From Dysgonomonas sp. 520 (GTDB lineage Bacteria; Bacteroidota; Bacteroidia; Bacteroidales; Dysgonomonadaceae): a stretch of 40,844 nt of DNA. Below are positions 18,427-29,700 of this stretch, piece after piece (positions within the stretch are counted from its first letter, which is position 1; every line of letters begins with the position of its first letter). The position numbers and the translations under genes were made by a program. The notes under the pieces are model-generated. The model was given only the letters and a program-made list of their open reading frames with translations, was not told the origin of the DNA and made no database searches. The DNA is taken from positions 90,110 to 130,953 of the forward strand of contig NZ_QVMP01000013.1 in assembly GCF_010501095.1 (NCBI RefSeq), given 5' to 3'.

Positions 18427-19632
18427 TTAATTTTTCTTTTTCATGTAGAGTGCTAGTCCGCCGCTGGATGTTTCTCTGTATAGGCTTGGCAAATCGTGAC
18501 CGGTTTGCTGCATTGTTTGCACTACTTTGTCGAAACTAACCAAGTGTTTTCCGTCCGAAAGCATGGCAAATGAGCATGAGTCTAAAGCTCTGACGGCAGC
18601 AAAGGCATTGCGCTCGATGCAAGGCACTTGAACCAATCCGCAAACAGGATCGCACGTCAATCCCAAGTGGTGTTCCAATCCCATTTCGGCGGCATATTCG
18701 ATCTGGGCGGGAGAACCTCCGAACAATTGATTTCCGGCGGCGGATGCCATGGCACAGGCAACGCCTATTTCGCCCTGACACCCGACTTCTGCTCCTGATA
18801 TGGAGGCGTTTGTCTTTACGATGTTTCCAATTAATCCGGCTGTGGCAAGGGCACGTATTATTTTTGTTTCGCTGAATGCGTGGGTACTGTTGTGAAGATG
18901 GTAGAGGACGGCGGGCAATGTTCCGCACGAACCACATGTGGGGGCGGTGACTATCTTGCCTCCTGCCGCGTTTTCTTCCGATGTGGCTAGGGCATAAGAA
19001 AATACGAGCGCACGGCTTCGCATCGAGCCTTGATAGCCTTTGCCTTTCACATAATATGATGATGCTTTTCTCTGCAATCCTAATCCTCCGGGCAAAATGC
19101 CTTCTTCCTCAAGGCCTTTTTCTATGGCGGCCTTCATCACGTTCCACACCTCTTTCAGGTAGTCGAAAATTTCCACTCCTTCGTTGTCTATAACGTATTC
19201 CCAGAATGTTTTTCCTGTTTGTTGACACCATTCCAATATTTCGGACATGGTAGATTTATCATAAATTTGGGTGGATGTAGATTTTGTATTTTCATCGGCT
19301 AGGTTTCCTCCTCCGATGCTGTATATTGTCCAACTGTTTAGGGTCTGGTTGTTTTCATCCAGTGCATGGAAGATCATTCCGTTTGGATGAAAAGGCAGTT
19401 CGATTTCGGGTTTCCAAACTATTTTTACTGTTTTGGGCGAAAATTCTTGCTCAATGGCAACATCAGTCATGTGACCTACACCTGTTGCGGCGAGGCTTCC
19501 ATAAAGTTCTACCTGAAACGATGTTGCATCCGGATTTCTTTCTTTAAATATCCGGGCAGCATTTCTTGGTCCCATTGTGTGACTGCTGGATGGCCCGTAG
19601 CCTATTTTGTATATCTGTCTGATTGATTCCAT
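18427..19632 (-). CDS. sdaA: L-serine dehydratase (ammonia-lyase), iron-sulfur type
   Basis: A 401-aa single-chain L-serine ammonia-lyase that converts serine to pyruvate and ammonia in the cytoplasm. The N-terminal domain has the SSSHTMGP substrate motif at 15-22. The C-terminal domain has PTCGSCGTLPAVL, GCQGEIGVACAMA, and CDPVCGLVQVPCIERN. C285, C327 and C338 are the probable 4Fe-4S cluster ligands. The beta and alpha parts are fused, unlike the two-subunit Bacillus form. It lies 6 bp after the TPR gene and 11 bp before the EEP lipoprotein gene, suggesting co-transcription. glyA, which makes or uses serine, lies about 4 kb away. Confidence 0.94.
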   Translation of the reverse strand: MESIRQIYKIGYGPSSSHTMGPRNAARIFKERNPDATSFQVELYGSLAATGVGHMTDVAIEQEFSPKTVKIVWKPEIELPFHPNGMIFHALDENNQTLNSWTIYSIGGGNLADENTKSTSTQIYDKSTMSEILEWCQQTGKTFWEYVIDNEGVEIFDYLKEVWNVMKAAIEKGLEEEGILPGGLGLQRKASSYYVKGKGYQGSMRSRALVFSYALATSEENAAGGKIVTAPTCGSCGTLPAVLYHLHNSTHAFSETKIIRALATAGLIGNIVKTNASISGAEVGCQGEIGVACAMASAAGNQLFGGSPAQIEYAAEMGLEHHLGLTCDPVCGLVQVPCIERNAFAAVRALDSCSFAMLSDGKHLVSFDKVVQTMQQTGHDLPSLYRETSSGGLALYMKKKN

Positions 19633-19638
19633 ATTATT

Positions 19639-20607
19639 TTATTTTAATAGAAATTCGGAATAATGCGGATTTATCTCTTTTGCTCTGAAATAGTCGTCAT
19701 TTGCTTTTTCTATTTTTCCTAATTTCATATACATATTACCTCTGTTATATAAAAATATATATGATTTAGGAAATTGAGCAATCAACTTTGTAAGAAGTTG
19801 CGAAGCTTTTAAATAATCTTCTTCTGCTTTTTCTTTATTTCCTAATATTTCGTATGCCTTTCCACGGGATCTATAACTGAAATTCAAATAAATGGAATTT
19901 TCTATATTATTTGTTGCCACGTCGATCAATTTTCTGCAAGTATTGAATAATTCGGTCTGTTCTCCTTTTTTATATAAAATATCAACCTTCATATCTAAAC
20001 AATAAATATACTGAGCATCTATATCCAATGCCCTATTTGTGAAATATAATGCACTGTCCAGGTCTTTTTTATACCAATATACACTAGCCATATTATTAAA
20101 GTTGTCTACTTCAGGTTTATTCCCGATTATTGCATTTCTCAAATCATCTAATGCATTATCAAATTGTTGGTTGTTTATATATACTGTGGATCTGTTATTA
20201 TATGCGGTGCTATTTTTGCTATTAAAGGATAAAGCCTCCTTGAAATCAGCAAGAGCAAGACTGTCGTATCCTAGAGTTGCATAAACTCCTCCCCGGTTTG
20301 CGTGAGTTACGCCTGACTTGGGATTAATTTCCAATACTTTTGTAAAATTATCTATTGAATTTTGAAATTGATCCAGGTAGTAAAAGACAATTGCACTATA
20401 ATGGTATGCATTGGGTATTTCGGGATATTTGGAGATGAAAGCAGAACTATTCTTTATAAGATCATTGTATTTTTTGTTTTGCAAATCTGCTTGTGCTTGT
20501 TTTATATATTTGATTCTGATTTGCTTTAATTCTTCTTCTGAAGTATTTTGTGAATTGCCTGGTATGGGAAGGAGCAAGAAAATGATTGCGTATATGTATT
20601 TCATCAA
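19639..20607 (-). CDS. Secreted TPR-repeat protein
   Basis: A 322-aa protein with a signal peptide (IIFLLLPIPGNSQ, cleavage near residue 19) followed by tandem TPR motifs over nearly the whole chain. Consensus helices include AYHYSAIVFYYLDQFQNSI, ALADFKEALSFNSKNS and FLYNRGNMYMKLGKIEKA. It is presumably a periplasmic or exported scaffold for protein-protein contacts; the partner is unknown. Two adjacent ATG codons (20607, 20604) are possible starts. The gene leads a tight cluster with sdaA, but there is no obvious functional link. A near-consensus box CAAAGGAA lies about 35 bp upstream. Confidence 0.8.
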   Translation of the reverse strand: MMKYIYAIIFLLLPIPGNSQNTSEEELKQIRIKYIKQAQADLQNKKYNDLIKNSSAFISKYPEIPNAYHYSAIVFYYLDQFQNSIDNFTKVLEINPKSGVTHANRGGVYATLGYDSLALADFKEALSFNSKNSTAYNNRSTVYINNQQFDNALDDLRNAIIGNKPEVDNFNNMASVYWYKKDLDSALYFTNRALDIDAQYIYCLDMKVDILYKKGEQTELFNTCRKLIDVATNNIENSIYLNFSYRSRGKAYEILGNKEKAEEDYLKASQLLTKLIAQFPKSYIFLYNRGNMYMKLGKIEKANDDYFRAKEINPHYSEFLLK

Positions 20608-20691
20608 CAGATTATATTTATAAGATTAATATGACCATAACAAAGGAAAGCAATTTCTCAGACAAAACAAATCTTCAAACTTCTTAAAATA

Positions 20692-20722
20692 AGAAAGCGG
20701 AAGTCGTAGACTCCCGCTTTCT
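20692..20722 (-). terminator. Terminator of gapA
   Basis: Arms AGAAAGCGG and CCGCTTTCT are extended by AAGTC/GACTC around a short loop. On the minus strand the one mismatch is a G-U pair, and the hairpin is followed by a T-rich stretch. Confidence 0.8.
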
Positions 20723-20742
20723 GCATAAATATGGATTTATTA

Positions 20743-21786
<1,044 letters not shown>

Positions 21787-21850
21787 TTATTTTCAATCTT
21801 CTACCCGTATAGAACAATGTGCTGATATTTATTGTTCCGTTTTAGACGCA

Positions 21851-21858
21851 CAAAAATA
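21851..21858 (-). promoter_or_regulatory. -7 promoter box for gapA
   Basis: CAAAAATA is the reverse complement of TATTTTTG, a consensus -7 box, giving a leader of roughly 95 nt. Confidence 0.55.
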
Positions 21859-21989
21859 TATAAAAAATCTCTTTTTAACTAATAATCTTATAGTAAAAAT
21901 CATTCTCAAAAAGCATATTTTTAGGCTTTTTAAACAATAAAAATCATTCTGTAAACTGCGCTTTACATTTTGTATAAAAATGGAATTAT

Positions 21990-22985
21990 TCATTTAGCAA
22001 ATCTGGAGATCAGAATACCTATTTTCTCCTTTGCCTGAGAGAGATAATATGCCACTTCGTCTTTTGTGTAGGTATAATTTATTTCTTCTTTTTCACTTTC
22101 GGGCAGATTGTATGCCAAGTGTTTTTTGTTGCCCCAGATATATTCAACTAACTCAGGTTCATCTACGAAAGGGTTTCTATTGTGTTGAATTTTAAATACT
22201 TCCGAGTTTCTTCGCCTTTCTTTTTCGCTCACAGGGTCTTGCCTGTGCCATTTCAGCAACATATCTTGTGCCCAGAGTTGCAAACCCGGGTATCTTTCGT
22301 TGCTCAACATCGACTTTGTTGCATCGTTACGCCAATGCCAGGCGTAATCTTCATAACAGGTGATCATGTAGAAATATATACGTGCAAAATCTCCTTTATA
22401 TTCGTCGGATGGCTCGAAAACCATTCCTTTATATCCATTTGGATATGTGTTCTGCCCAACCTTCGACGAGTTGTTGTCGAATTTGGCGATACCGACTTCG
22501 CCCAAAGGAAAATTAGCTTTAGCCGAATTAGCCTTGTAGTCGGACGGGAAAAGGTTGTGAAGGTCGCCATTGGCATCGAACGAAGAATATTTGTCTTTTG
22601 TGCCCCACCAACTGCGAGGCATGCAGTGTTCACGGTTTTGCAAGTCTCCGCCAATATAGGTTTCATGCTTGTTGTCGGAATACATATCCCAGAAGTATCC
22701 ATCCGGATGCCAGTCGGTTTTCACGAAATAGTTATCCCACCAGTAACGTGCCGACGTGTTGTCGCTGAAATCGAGTGTCTTATGGCTTCTTATTCGTTTG
22801 TGTAAGGCTGTTTTTAAGGATGCGGCGTTCAGTCCGTCCAGATTTTTGTGGTATGCAGGAAGAAGATTCTTACCGTAGAAAAATGTCAGAAAAATGGCAA
22901 ATATTGCGGTTAATATTCCTAAAAATATCTTTGTTTTGCGGTTTTTCTTCGATTTTTTTCTGTTTTTTGCCATAGTTTTGTTCAA
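21990..22985 (-). CDS. Endonuclease I family nuclease, membrane-anchored
   Basis: A 331-aa protein with a basic N-terminus and a single hydrophobic segment at about 18-38, then an endonuclease I (EndA/NucM) domain. The beta-beta-alpha metal site is visible in REHCMPRSWW (E119, H120) and GDLHNLFPSDYKANSAKAN (residues 140-158), with conserved H143 and N144. The family cuts DNA and RNA non-specifically outside the cytoplasm. The hydrophobic segment could be an uncleaved anchor or a signal peptide. A second ATG at 22973 (residue 5) is an equally possible start. Confidence 0.9.
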   Translation of the reverse strand: MNKTMAKNRKKSKKNRKTKIFLGILTAIFAIFLTFFYGKNLLPAYHKNLDGLNAASLKTALHKRIRSHKTLDFSDNTSARYWWDNYFVKTDWHPDGYFWDMYSDNKHETYIGGDLQNREHCMPRSWWGTKDKYSSFDANGDLHNLFPSDYKANSAKANFPLGEVGIAKFDNNSSKVGQNTYPNGYKGMVFEPSDEYKGDFARIYFYMITCYEDYAWHWRNDATKSMLSNERYPGLQLWAQDMLLKWHRQDPVSEKERRRNSEVFKIQHNRNPFVDEPELVEYIWGNKKHLAYNLPESEKEEINYTYTKDEVAYYLSQAKEKIGILISRFAK

Positions 22986-23110
22986 AAAAGTTGTCTGAAA
23001 GTAAATAGCACTTGAATGGTGTTAGTTTATTTTTTTAGACAATTTTTTTTGATGTAATTGATGTAGATCGGTAGTTGAAATTGTTGGTTTGAATTATACA
23101 AATCATATTT

Positions 23111-23180
23111 GTAGGGGTGAAAAATCTTTCACCCTCTGATATTCGGACTTTCGGGCAGACTAGAAGCCTGCCCCTACAAC
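23111..23180. repeat. Dispersed palindromic repeat cluster, 23.1 kb
   Basis: Two short hairpin units lie in the 22986-23243 gap: GTAGGGGTGAAA...TTTCACCCT, and GGGCAGACTAGAAGCCTGCC at 23153-23172. The 28 bp at 23153-23180 are identical to 30092-30119. A weaker copy of the CAGTAGTTGAAAAGTG-type segment lies at about 23050-23092. No gene is supported in the gap. Confidence 0.7.
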
Positions 23181-23243
23181 CCACTCTCGAAAGGAGAATG
23201 GGTTGATTTCCTCTCATTATAAGTTAGTTTAGTGAAATATTAT

Positions 23244-24524
23244 TTACCAAGCAAACAACGGATAATCTTTCATCATTTGGTTTACTTTCTCTCTAACGGC
23301 CTTGATTGTGCTCTCATCCTGATAGTTAGAAAGAACGGTGTCAACCATTTCTACTATTTCGCCCATCATTGGCTCTTTAGCTCCACGCGTTGTGATGGCA
23401 GGTGTTCCGAAGCGTAATCCTGAAGTCAGGAACGGACTGCGGCTATCGAAAGGAACCATGTTTTTGTTGGTTGTAATATCTGCTTCCACAAGAGCCTTTT
23501 CGGCAGCTTTTCCTGTCAATTCGGGGAATTTTTGTCTAAGGTCTACAAGTATAAGGTGGTTGTCTGTTCCTCCCGATACTACTTTGTATCCTTTATCCTT
23601 AAATGCCTGAGCCATAACAGCCGCATTGGTCTTTACTTGTGTTTGATATACTTTATATGAAGGGTCTAGTGCTTCGGCAAACGATACGGCTTTGGCTGCG
23701 ATAACATGTTCTAGCGGACCGCCTTGCATTCCGGGGAATACAGCCGAATCGAGTAGGGAAGACATCATTCTGATTTCGCCTTTCGGAGTTTTCTTTCCCC
23801 AAGGATTTTCAAAATCCTTACCAAGAAGAATAGCTCCACCACGAGGTCCACGAAGTGTTTTATGAGTGGTTGTGGTTACGATATGAGCATACGATAGCGG
23901 ATTTTTCAATAAACCGGCAGCAATCAAACCGGCAGGGTGAGCCATATCTACCATGAAGATGGCGCCGATGGCATCAGCTATCTGACGGATGCGAGCGTAA
24001 TCCCACTCACGAGAATAGGCAGAAGCTCCTGCTATAATCAATTTCGGTTTTTCGCGCATTGCCACCAATTCCATTTGCTCATAATCAACTTCTTCTGTTA
24101 TTTCCTGAACATTATATTCCAAAGCCTGAAACATTAGTCCTGAGAAATTGACAGGCGAACCATGCGAAAGGTGACCGCCATGCGAAAGATTCAATCCTAA
24201 AAATTTGTCGCCGGCCTGCAAACATGCCAGAAATACGGCGGCGTTTGCTTGTGCGCCCGAGTGTGGCTGAACGTTTGCCCATTCTGCCCCGAACAATTCC
24301 TTCAAACGGTCTATTGCCAGTTGTTCGCTCAGGTCTACAATTTCACAACCTCCATAATAACGTTTACCAGGGTAGCCTTCTGCATATTTATTGGTAAGAC
24401 ACGAGCCCATAGCCTCCATAACTTGTGGGCTGACAAAGTTTTCGGAAGCGATCAGTTCGATTCCTTTCAACTGACGTTGATACTCTCTTTCAATGATGTC
24501 AAAAATAGCGGTATCTCTTTTCAT
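23244..24524 (-). CDS. glyA: Serine hydroxymethyltransferase
   Basis: A 426-aa PLP enzyme that interconverts serine and glycine with tetrahydrofolate, feeding one-carbon metabolism. The PLP lysine is K222 in [36 protein letters not shown] and the [10 protein letters not shown] motif are all present. The ORF opens three codons earlier at 24533, but MKRDTAIFD (24524) matches the usual family start, so I chose that. It is monocistronic with a consensus -7 box 38 bp upstream. Confidence 0.96.
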   Translation of the reverse strand: MKRDTAIFDIIEREYQRQLKGIELIASENFVSPQVMEAMGSCLTNKYAEGYPGKRYYGGCEIVDLSEQLAIDRLKELFGAEWANVQPHSGAQANAAVFLACLQAGDKFLGLNLSHGGHLSHGSPVNFSGLMFQALEYNVQEITEEVDYEQMELVAMREKPKLIIAGASAYSREWDYARIRQIADAIGAIFMVDMAHPAGLIAAGLLKNPLSYAHIVTTTTHKTLRGPRGGAILLGKDFENPWGKKTPKGEIRMMSSLLDSAVFPGMQGGPLEHVIAAKAVSFAEALDPSYKVYQTQVKTNAAVMAQAFKDKGYKVVSGGTDNHLILVDLRQKFPELTGKAAEKALVEADITTNKNMVPFDSRSPFLTSGLRFGTPAITTRGAKEPMMGEIVEMVDTVLSNYQDESTIKAVREKVNQMMKDYPLFAW

Positions 24525-24561
24525 AATAAACAATATGTTTTTTGAAGTTGTAAATAAGTTG

Positions 24562-24569
24562 CAAAGATA
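24562..24569 (-). promoter_or_regulatory. -7 promoter box for glyA
   Basis: CAAAGATA is the reverse complement of TATCTTTG, a consensus -7 box. Confidence 0.6.
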
Positions 24570-24787
24570 AATTATTCTGTCTTATAGACATAAATTTTGT
24601 TAGTCTTTTATCAGGCCTTTCTCAAAATTTATCTTTTATTCCATTTCCACGTATATCATACCCGTAGTGCAATTTAGAAAATAAAAGATAACTAATGCCA
24701 ATCGGTAGTTGAGTTTGTTATAACGAAAATGTTCAATTATTTTACATAATACCCTGCGCGCAATCAAAGATTCCTTGCATCCCTTTT

Positions 24788-24812
24788 GAGTCGCCTTCGC
24801 TCCTCGATTGTT
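24788..24812. repeat. Dispersed repeat fragment shared with 6904
   Basis: GAGTCGCCTTCGCTCCTCGA followed by TTGTT repeats the segment at 6904-6928. Nearby, about 24691-24710, CCAATCGGTAGTTGAG belongs to the CAGTAGTTGAAAAGTG repeat family. A 64-codon minus-strand ORF across 24636-24830 lies in this material and is not supported as a gene. Confidence 0.55.
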
Positions 24813-24871
24813 AATTGCCCCAAGCCGCAAAAGGAATCAAAAAGGCTTTCTGTGACTAAGGCTTCTTGCCG

Positions 24872-24992
24872 ACCCACAAACAGCTTATAAGCGGAACAAA
24901 AAATAACTCGCACCAAAAGTCTGTCAAAATCAGAGTGGTCTGGTAATGCTCAAACAGCTTTTTGTTCTGGTCGCTTATCTGCGCTGTGTGGG
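24872..24992. repeat. Long imperfect palindrome 1 of the 24.9-25.2 kb element
   Basis: Successive matched arms are CCCACA (24872-24877) with TGTGGG (24987-24992), CAGC with GCTG (24983-24986), ATAAGCG (24886-24892) with CGCTTAT (24972-24978), and GAACAAAAA (24893-24901) with TTTTTGTTC (24959-24967). About 26 bp pair in order around a large apical region. No ORF explains it. It may be a non-autonomous mobile repeat or a structured RNA. Confidence 0.7.
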
Positions 24993-25068
24993 TACCCCGT
25001 CAATCAGCCAAATGTCACGTTTTTAAAATTGGGCGTAAGCGTGACGTGCATTAGTGACGCAGCCGGGT

Positions 25069-25158
25069 GACCTGACCGATAAAGTTGGCGCAAAACTAAA
25101 TATCTGTCTGAGCGTAGCGAGTTTATTTAGTTTAGTCAACGAATCGCTTTGTCAGGTC
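25069..25158. repeat. Long imperfect palindrome 2 of the 24.9-25.2 kb element
   Basis: GACCTGAC (25069-25076) pairs with GTCAGGTC (25151-25158), AAAG with CTTT, TTG with CAA, and AAACTAAATA (25093-25102) with TATTTAGTTT (25124-25133). It sits 76 bp from palindrome 1, so the two probably belong to one element. Downstream at 25247-25271, GTACAATTTAAACCAACACT repeats part of copy A near 3222. The rest of 24570-25357 shows no gene. Confidence 0.7.
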
Positions 25159-25357
25159 GGCGAGTCACGAAGCACTGTTTTTTGCAACTTTTTGACACCA
25201 AAAAGTTGAGAAGACAAGTCTCTGCAAGAGACGCGGCAGTAAAAAAGGTACAATTTAAACCAACACTTTTATTCTAGAAAATCCAGATAGCAGCAACAGA
25301 GAAAGGTTTGCTGCTATTTTTGTTTACAGACAGCAAGTGATATGAAAATAATTCCCT

Positions 25358-25365
25358 TATATTTG
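25358..25365 (+). promoter_or_regulatory. -7 promoter box for the 404-aa lipoprotein
   Basis: TATATTTG matches TAnnTTTG and lies 55 bp upstream of the ATG at 25420. Confidence 0.55.
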
Positions 25366-25419
25366 CAAAAAAAGCAAACATTTAAACATTAATTAACCTC
25401 TATCCACATCCCCCAAATT

Positions 25420-26634
25420 ATGAGAAATTTAATATTTTCATCATTAGTACTCTTTGTGTTCACTCTTTTTTCTTGCGAAGACAACGACGAACTCACTATC
25501 ACTATCAACGAAATAAGCTCACTTGAAATAAAAGTTGTTGACAAAGACAAAAAACCTCTGGAGAATGCCGATGTTATATTAACGGATGTGCGAACACAAA
25601 CTATTATATTAAACGAAACAACCGACAACACAGGCATCTGCAAATTGGATAAGATATTACAAGGTACATATAAGTGTATTGTCCGTGCCAAGAAAGATGG
25701 GGTAACATATCAAGTGTCTTCTGTTTTTCAAACCTTTGCTAAAGACAAAAAGGTTGTTGAATATAGCCCCTTCAGTAATGTTGGCAACATAAATATAATC
25801 GCTACCACAGAAGGAGTGCCTGTAGCTGATTTCACAAAATATACCGTAGCGGTAGTTTCTTACAACTATTCAATCCGCTATGTTGATGAAATAAAAAGAT
25901 ACGCACAATTTACTACCAACCTAGACAAAGATGGTAAAGTACAAATATCTGATGTTCCGGCAGATAATTCATACAAAGTATATATCTATAAAGGTGATGA
26001 TATATATGCCTCTTCATCATACTTTTCTATGACAAAAAAAGATTTGGATATACCTTTATTGTTTAACATCGGAACATTAAACATTACTCTCGAAGGAGAG
26101 GTTGCTAAATTTAGTGATTATGATGTAGCTATTGTAGCTCATACCTATTCCGATATGAGCATTGAATATATAAAGTCAAACACTTTATTTTCTGCAAAAT
26201 TAGATGATAACGGAAAGGCAACGATTTCAGAAATTTTGAAGGAAAAAGGTTATAGGGTTTTTCTTATAAAAGACAACAACGTATACGATTACAAAAACTT
26301 TTATATTTCGAACAACACATTAGATATTTCATTCATAACAAGAACTCTCACTGTAAATGTATCGGGAATTAATAAAAATCCGGAAAACTTCTCAATTGCG
26401 TTGACAAAGAACAGAGTTTCTAATATCAGTTCATTGGAAAGCGAAGCCATTCTTGTTGGCAAACTAAACACCGAAGCTAAAGTGATATTTTCTGAATTAC
26501 CGCTTATAGATGATAGTTACTATTATTATGCATATCTTTACAAAGACAATAAAATATATGACAATAGTTCGATTTATATGGGCAGTAGCAACAACAATTT
26601 ATCTACAACCATTTATACATATATAAATGAGTAA
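25420..26634 (+). CDS. Lipoprotein of four tandem beta-sandwich-like repeats
   Basis: A 404-aa predicted lipoprotein (lipobox TLFSC, cysteine 19). Residues 33-115 resemble a carboxypeptidase-regulatory-like domain (LEIKVVDKDKKPLENADVIL). Three repeats of about 90 residues follow at 121-213, 216-306 and 308-400. Each has a conserved mid-part (LDKDGKVQISDVP, LDDNGKATISEIL, LNTEAKVIFSELP) and a tyrosine-rich end (YKVYIYKGDDIY, YRVFLIKDNNVY, YAYLYKDNKIY). I do not recognise a named family for the repeats. It is probably a cell-surface protein; no enzymatic motif is visible. It converges on the pectinesterase gene with a shared terminator. Confidence 0.72.
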   Translation: MRNLIFSSLVLFVFTLFSCEDNDELTITINEISSLEIKVVDKDKKPLENADVILTDVRTQTIILNETTDNTGICKLDKILQGTYKCIVRAKKDGVTYQVSSVFQTFAKDKKVVEYSPFSNVGNINIIATTEGVPVADFTKYTVAVVSYNYSIRYVDEIKRYAQFTTNLDKDGKVQISDVPADNSYKVYIYKGDDIYASSSYFSMTKKDLDIPLLFNIGTLNITLEGEVAKFSDYDVAIVAHTYSDMSIEYIKSNTLFSAKLDDNGKATISEILKEKGYRVFLIKDNNVYDYKNFYISNNTLDISFITRTLTVNVSGINKNPENFSIALTKNRVSNISSLESEAILVGKLNTEAKVIFSELPLIDDSYYYYAYLYKDNKIYDNSSIYMGSSNNNLSTTIYTYINE

Positions 26635-26685
26635 CCCGTGGTGCATTTAGATAATGAAAGATAAGATTTACATAACAAATAAACA

Positions 26686-26721
26686 AAAACGGGGTTGCAA
26701 ATTAGTTTGCAACCCCGTTTT
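26686..26721. terminator. Bidirectional terminator between lipoprotein and pectinesterase
   Basis: AAAACGGGGTTGCAAA (26686-26701) pairs perfectly with TTTGCAACCCCGTTTT (26706-26721) around a TTAG loop. It serves both convergent genes. Confidence 0.93.
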
Positions 26722-26740
26722 CATTATTATCTTACTCTGC

Positions 26741-29700
26741 TCAATTTTTTATAATTCTTTGAGTTTCGGCTCCGGCATTAGTACTGATAGAATAAAAATA
26801 AACACCAGATGCTAACGATGCACCATTGCATTGCAAAGAATGAGTGCCTGCACTTTGTTTTCCTTCCGTCAGCTTGCTTACCAATTTTCCGTCGATTGTA
26901 TACAGGTTTATATTCACATCCGAATCACTATCCAAAGTATAATTTATGGAAAATGAATCAACTATCGGATTTGGTGTACAATAAGAAGCAAAAGTTTTCC
27001 CGTCTACCTTATCATTAGTGATAGAAGTATTCAAATCTGAATCGGGAGCTTCTTTCGGCATCCAGTCAGCTGTAAATGCCGGATCTGTCGTTTTTTTGAA
27101 GATATTTGAAACCGTAAATACTTCTGCCTCTTGCGCCGTAATCACCTTACCTTCGTTCGCACGTTTCGCCAAACGGTCGGCTGCTGCACCATCTCCCGTA
27201 CAACCATATTCAACAAATACAGGATTTAAACCACCGTTCATAGTAGACCATCCTTTTTCATTCAGAGTGGCAGGAACATTGCAACGAATAAATGCCGACT
27301 TCGGATTATTTTGCCAAGGACGTCCATAGAAGAATGTCTTGAATGTCTTGCCATTAAAATCGACATAAGAAGTAGACGGAGCTGTCAAGTCACAATCCAA
27401 GAATACCATACCAAATTTAGAAGAAGCTGCAGTAGAAGGTGCAGTCAGAACGCTTTCGTCACGGTTTACATAAGTTGTACACTGGTCGAAAACAACCGTT
27501 TGCGTACCGAAAATGAAATCGACGTTACCTTCTATATAACACTCTTTGAAGTAAACTCTACCAACGCCACCCCATGCGTAATATGTATCCTGATAACCTT
27601 TTATTTTACAGTTATAAAAACTCTGGCGATCGCCGCGTGTCCTTAACGCCACAGCCTGAGTGTTCTTATTGATAGCTTCATTGGCTTTCGAGTTCACAAA
27701 AGTATTCTCGATTGTAATATTAACTGCCATGAAATCGTCGGCATCAATAGCCATTGTCTGGCAACCGCTCGTTCCCCATCCCAAACCTGTTGATGGATTT
27801 ATATCTCCTGCAGAAATATTATTTGTAATGATAGTAGTTTCGGCATCTTCACCAACCAGATACACATTCACTTTGCCCGAAGCCAGTGTAGGACGTTCGG
27901 TATATGTGCCCGGTTTAATTTTAATGATCCATCGTCCTGTATAATTTGAAGGAACGGCATCAAATGCTGCCTGCACGGTTGTATAATCGCCTGAGCCATC
28001 TTGACTTATAATTTTTGTTACATCAGGGTCTGTTGCTTTCGTAGTCACTGAAATTTCATTTCCGTAAGCCACACCGGTACTGTTGACAGCATAAGCACGA
28101 ATATAATATTTTGTTTCGGGAGTCAATTCTCCGATATATCCTTTGAATGTACCCAAGCCGCTGCCTACCTCAACTTTATTTGTTTCGATGGTAGGATTAG
28201 TTTCCGTGCCCCAAACAAGGCCTCTTTCCGTAACATCCGTACCACCCCATGCCGTAACATCGCCCGACACTTCCACTGACATATTGCGAACATTTGACGA
28301 TGTTTTTGTTGCAACCGTAGGAACCTCCAATACGGCTAAAGTGGTAAATGAAATTTCATTTCCGTAAGACGTTCCCGCTTTGTTTGTTGCATAAGCACGG
28401 GTATAATATTTAGTACCTGCTGTCAGTCCCGACAATGTTGATTCAAAAATTCCGGAGCCATCGCCATCAACCGATTTAGAATTGTCAATTGTTGGATTGG
28501 CAGACGTTCCCCAAACCATACCACGCGCGGTAACTGTTGCTCCGCCGTCGTTTGTTACGGTTCCTCCCGCAAGAGCCGTTGTTGTAGAAATATAAGTAGC
28601 TGCCGAAACTGTGCTCACCTCTGCCGGATCGGCTGTTGCTCCGAGCAAAGTTCCCGAAATGGTTACATTACGCACACCTACCAATTTATTGGTAGCATCA
28701 GATTTATGGTAAGGATATATACGTACATAATACGTTTCGCCTGTTGCTACAACTTCCGGTGTAGCCAATGCTATATCCCATTGCTGCAACTTTTCATTAA
28801 CCAAGTCCGTAGCCGCTTTCAATTCCGTTTTTGTAGCAAAATTAGCATCTTTAGAAGCATATACAGCAGCAACCATATTATTAGTACCCGCAGCTGCTGA
28901 AATCAAAAGAGATAAATTGGTTACTGTTAAAGTAGCACCAACTTTAGGTGAAACAGCATACTGAACGTAAACATCATCAATAATATTAGTTGATGCAGTC
29001 CATGCACAATCATTTGTATTTGTACAGAACGTACCATTAGCAACCTTATCTGTTCCATCAGGAAGAATAACACGCGCATCCCATCCATATTGTCTTGTGT
29101 TGGTACTATAAGACATATCCTGCGCCAACAAAGCTCCGCTAACAACGGGTTTCAGATCGGATATAAAAGGCCACGTAACAGATGCAGCCACTTCGGTAGC
29201 TTCGGTTTCTCCGGAAATCTTAATATCTTTCAGACACATGTATTTCCCTGTTGTACTTCCATCTCTGTAATACGGATAAATACGAAAATAAACCTTTTCG
29301 CCAGCTTCCAGCTCAACATCGAGAGTTTCCTGTAACTGCCCGTTAGTTTCATAAACCTGAGCCAAACTCGTTTCTTTTTTAAAGTCAATTTGAGTTTTAG
29401 TAGTAAATGTAGGATCGGTTGAATAATAGAAAGCAGCTCTCAAATGGCTACCTCCTTTACCTGCAATATACGCAGATATCTCTTTTGCTGTAAACTTATT
29501 TCCGGCTTTGGGAGTAACGGAAAATTCCACATAGCAATCTTCTTTTTCTGCCGTATGCCAAACCGTAGAACCTCCACCTTCGAGCATTATCACAACAGTG
29601 GCATCAGCACCACCATAGCTATATACCTCCAAGCCTTTGAGTTTCATTTCGGCATTTTCCAGTTGCCCACTGTAAGACGGAGTATCTTTAGTATCATTTA

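Noticed and set aside
23035-23217. 60-codon minus-strand ORF
   Set aside because: It consists mostly of the GGGCAG and GGGGTG palindromic repeats read in one frame.
24636-24830. 64-codon minus-strand ORF
   Set aside because: It runs through dispersed repeat sequence, has no family signature and no promoter; it is best read as a by-product of the repeat.
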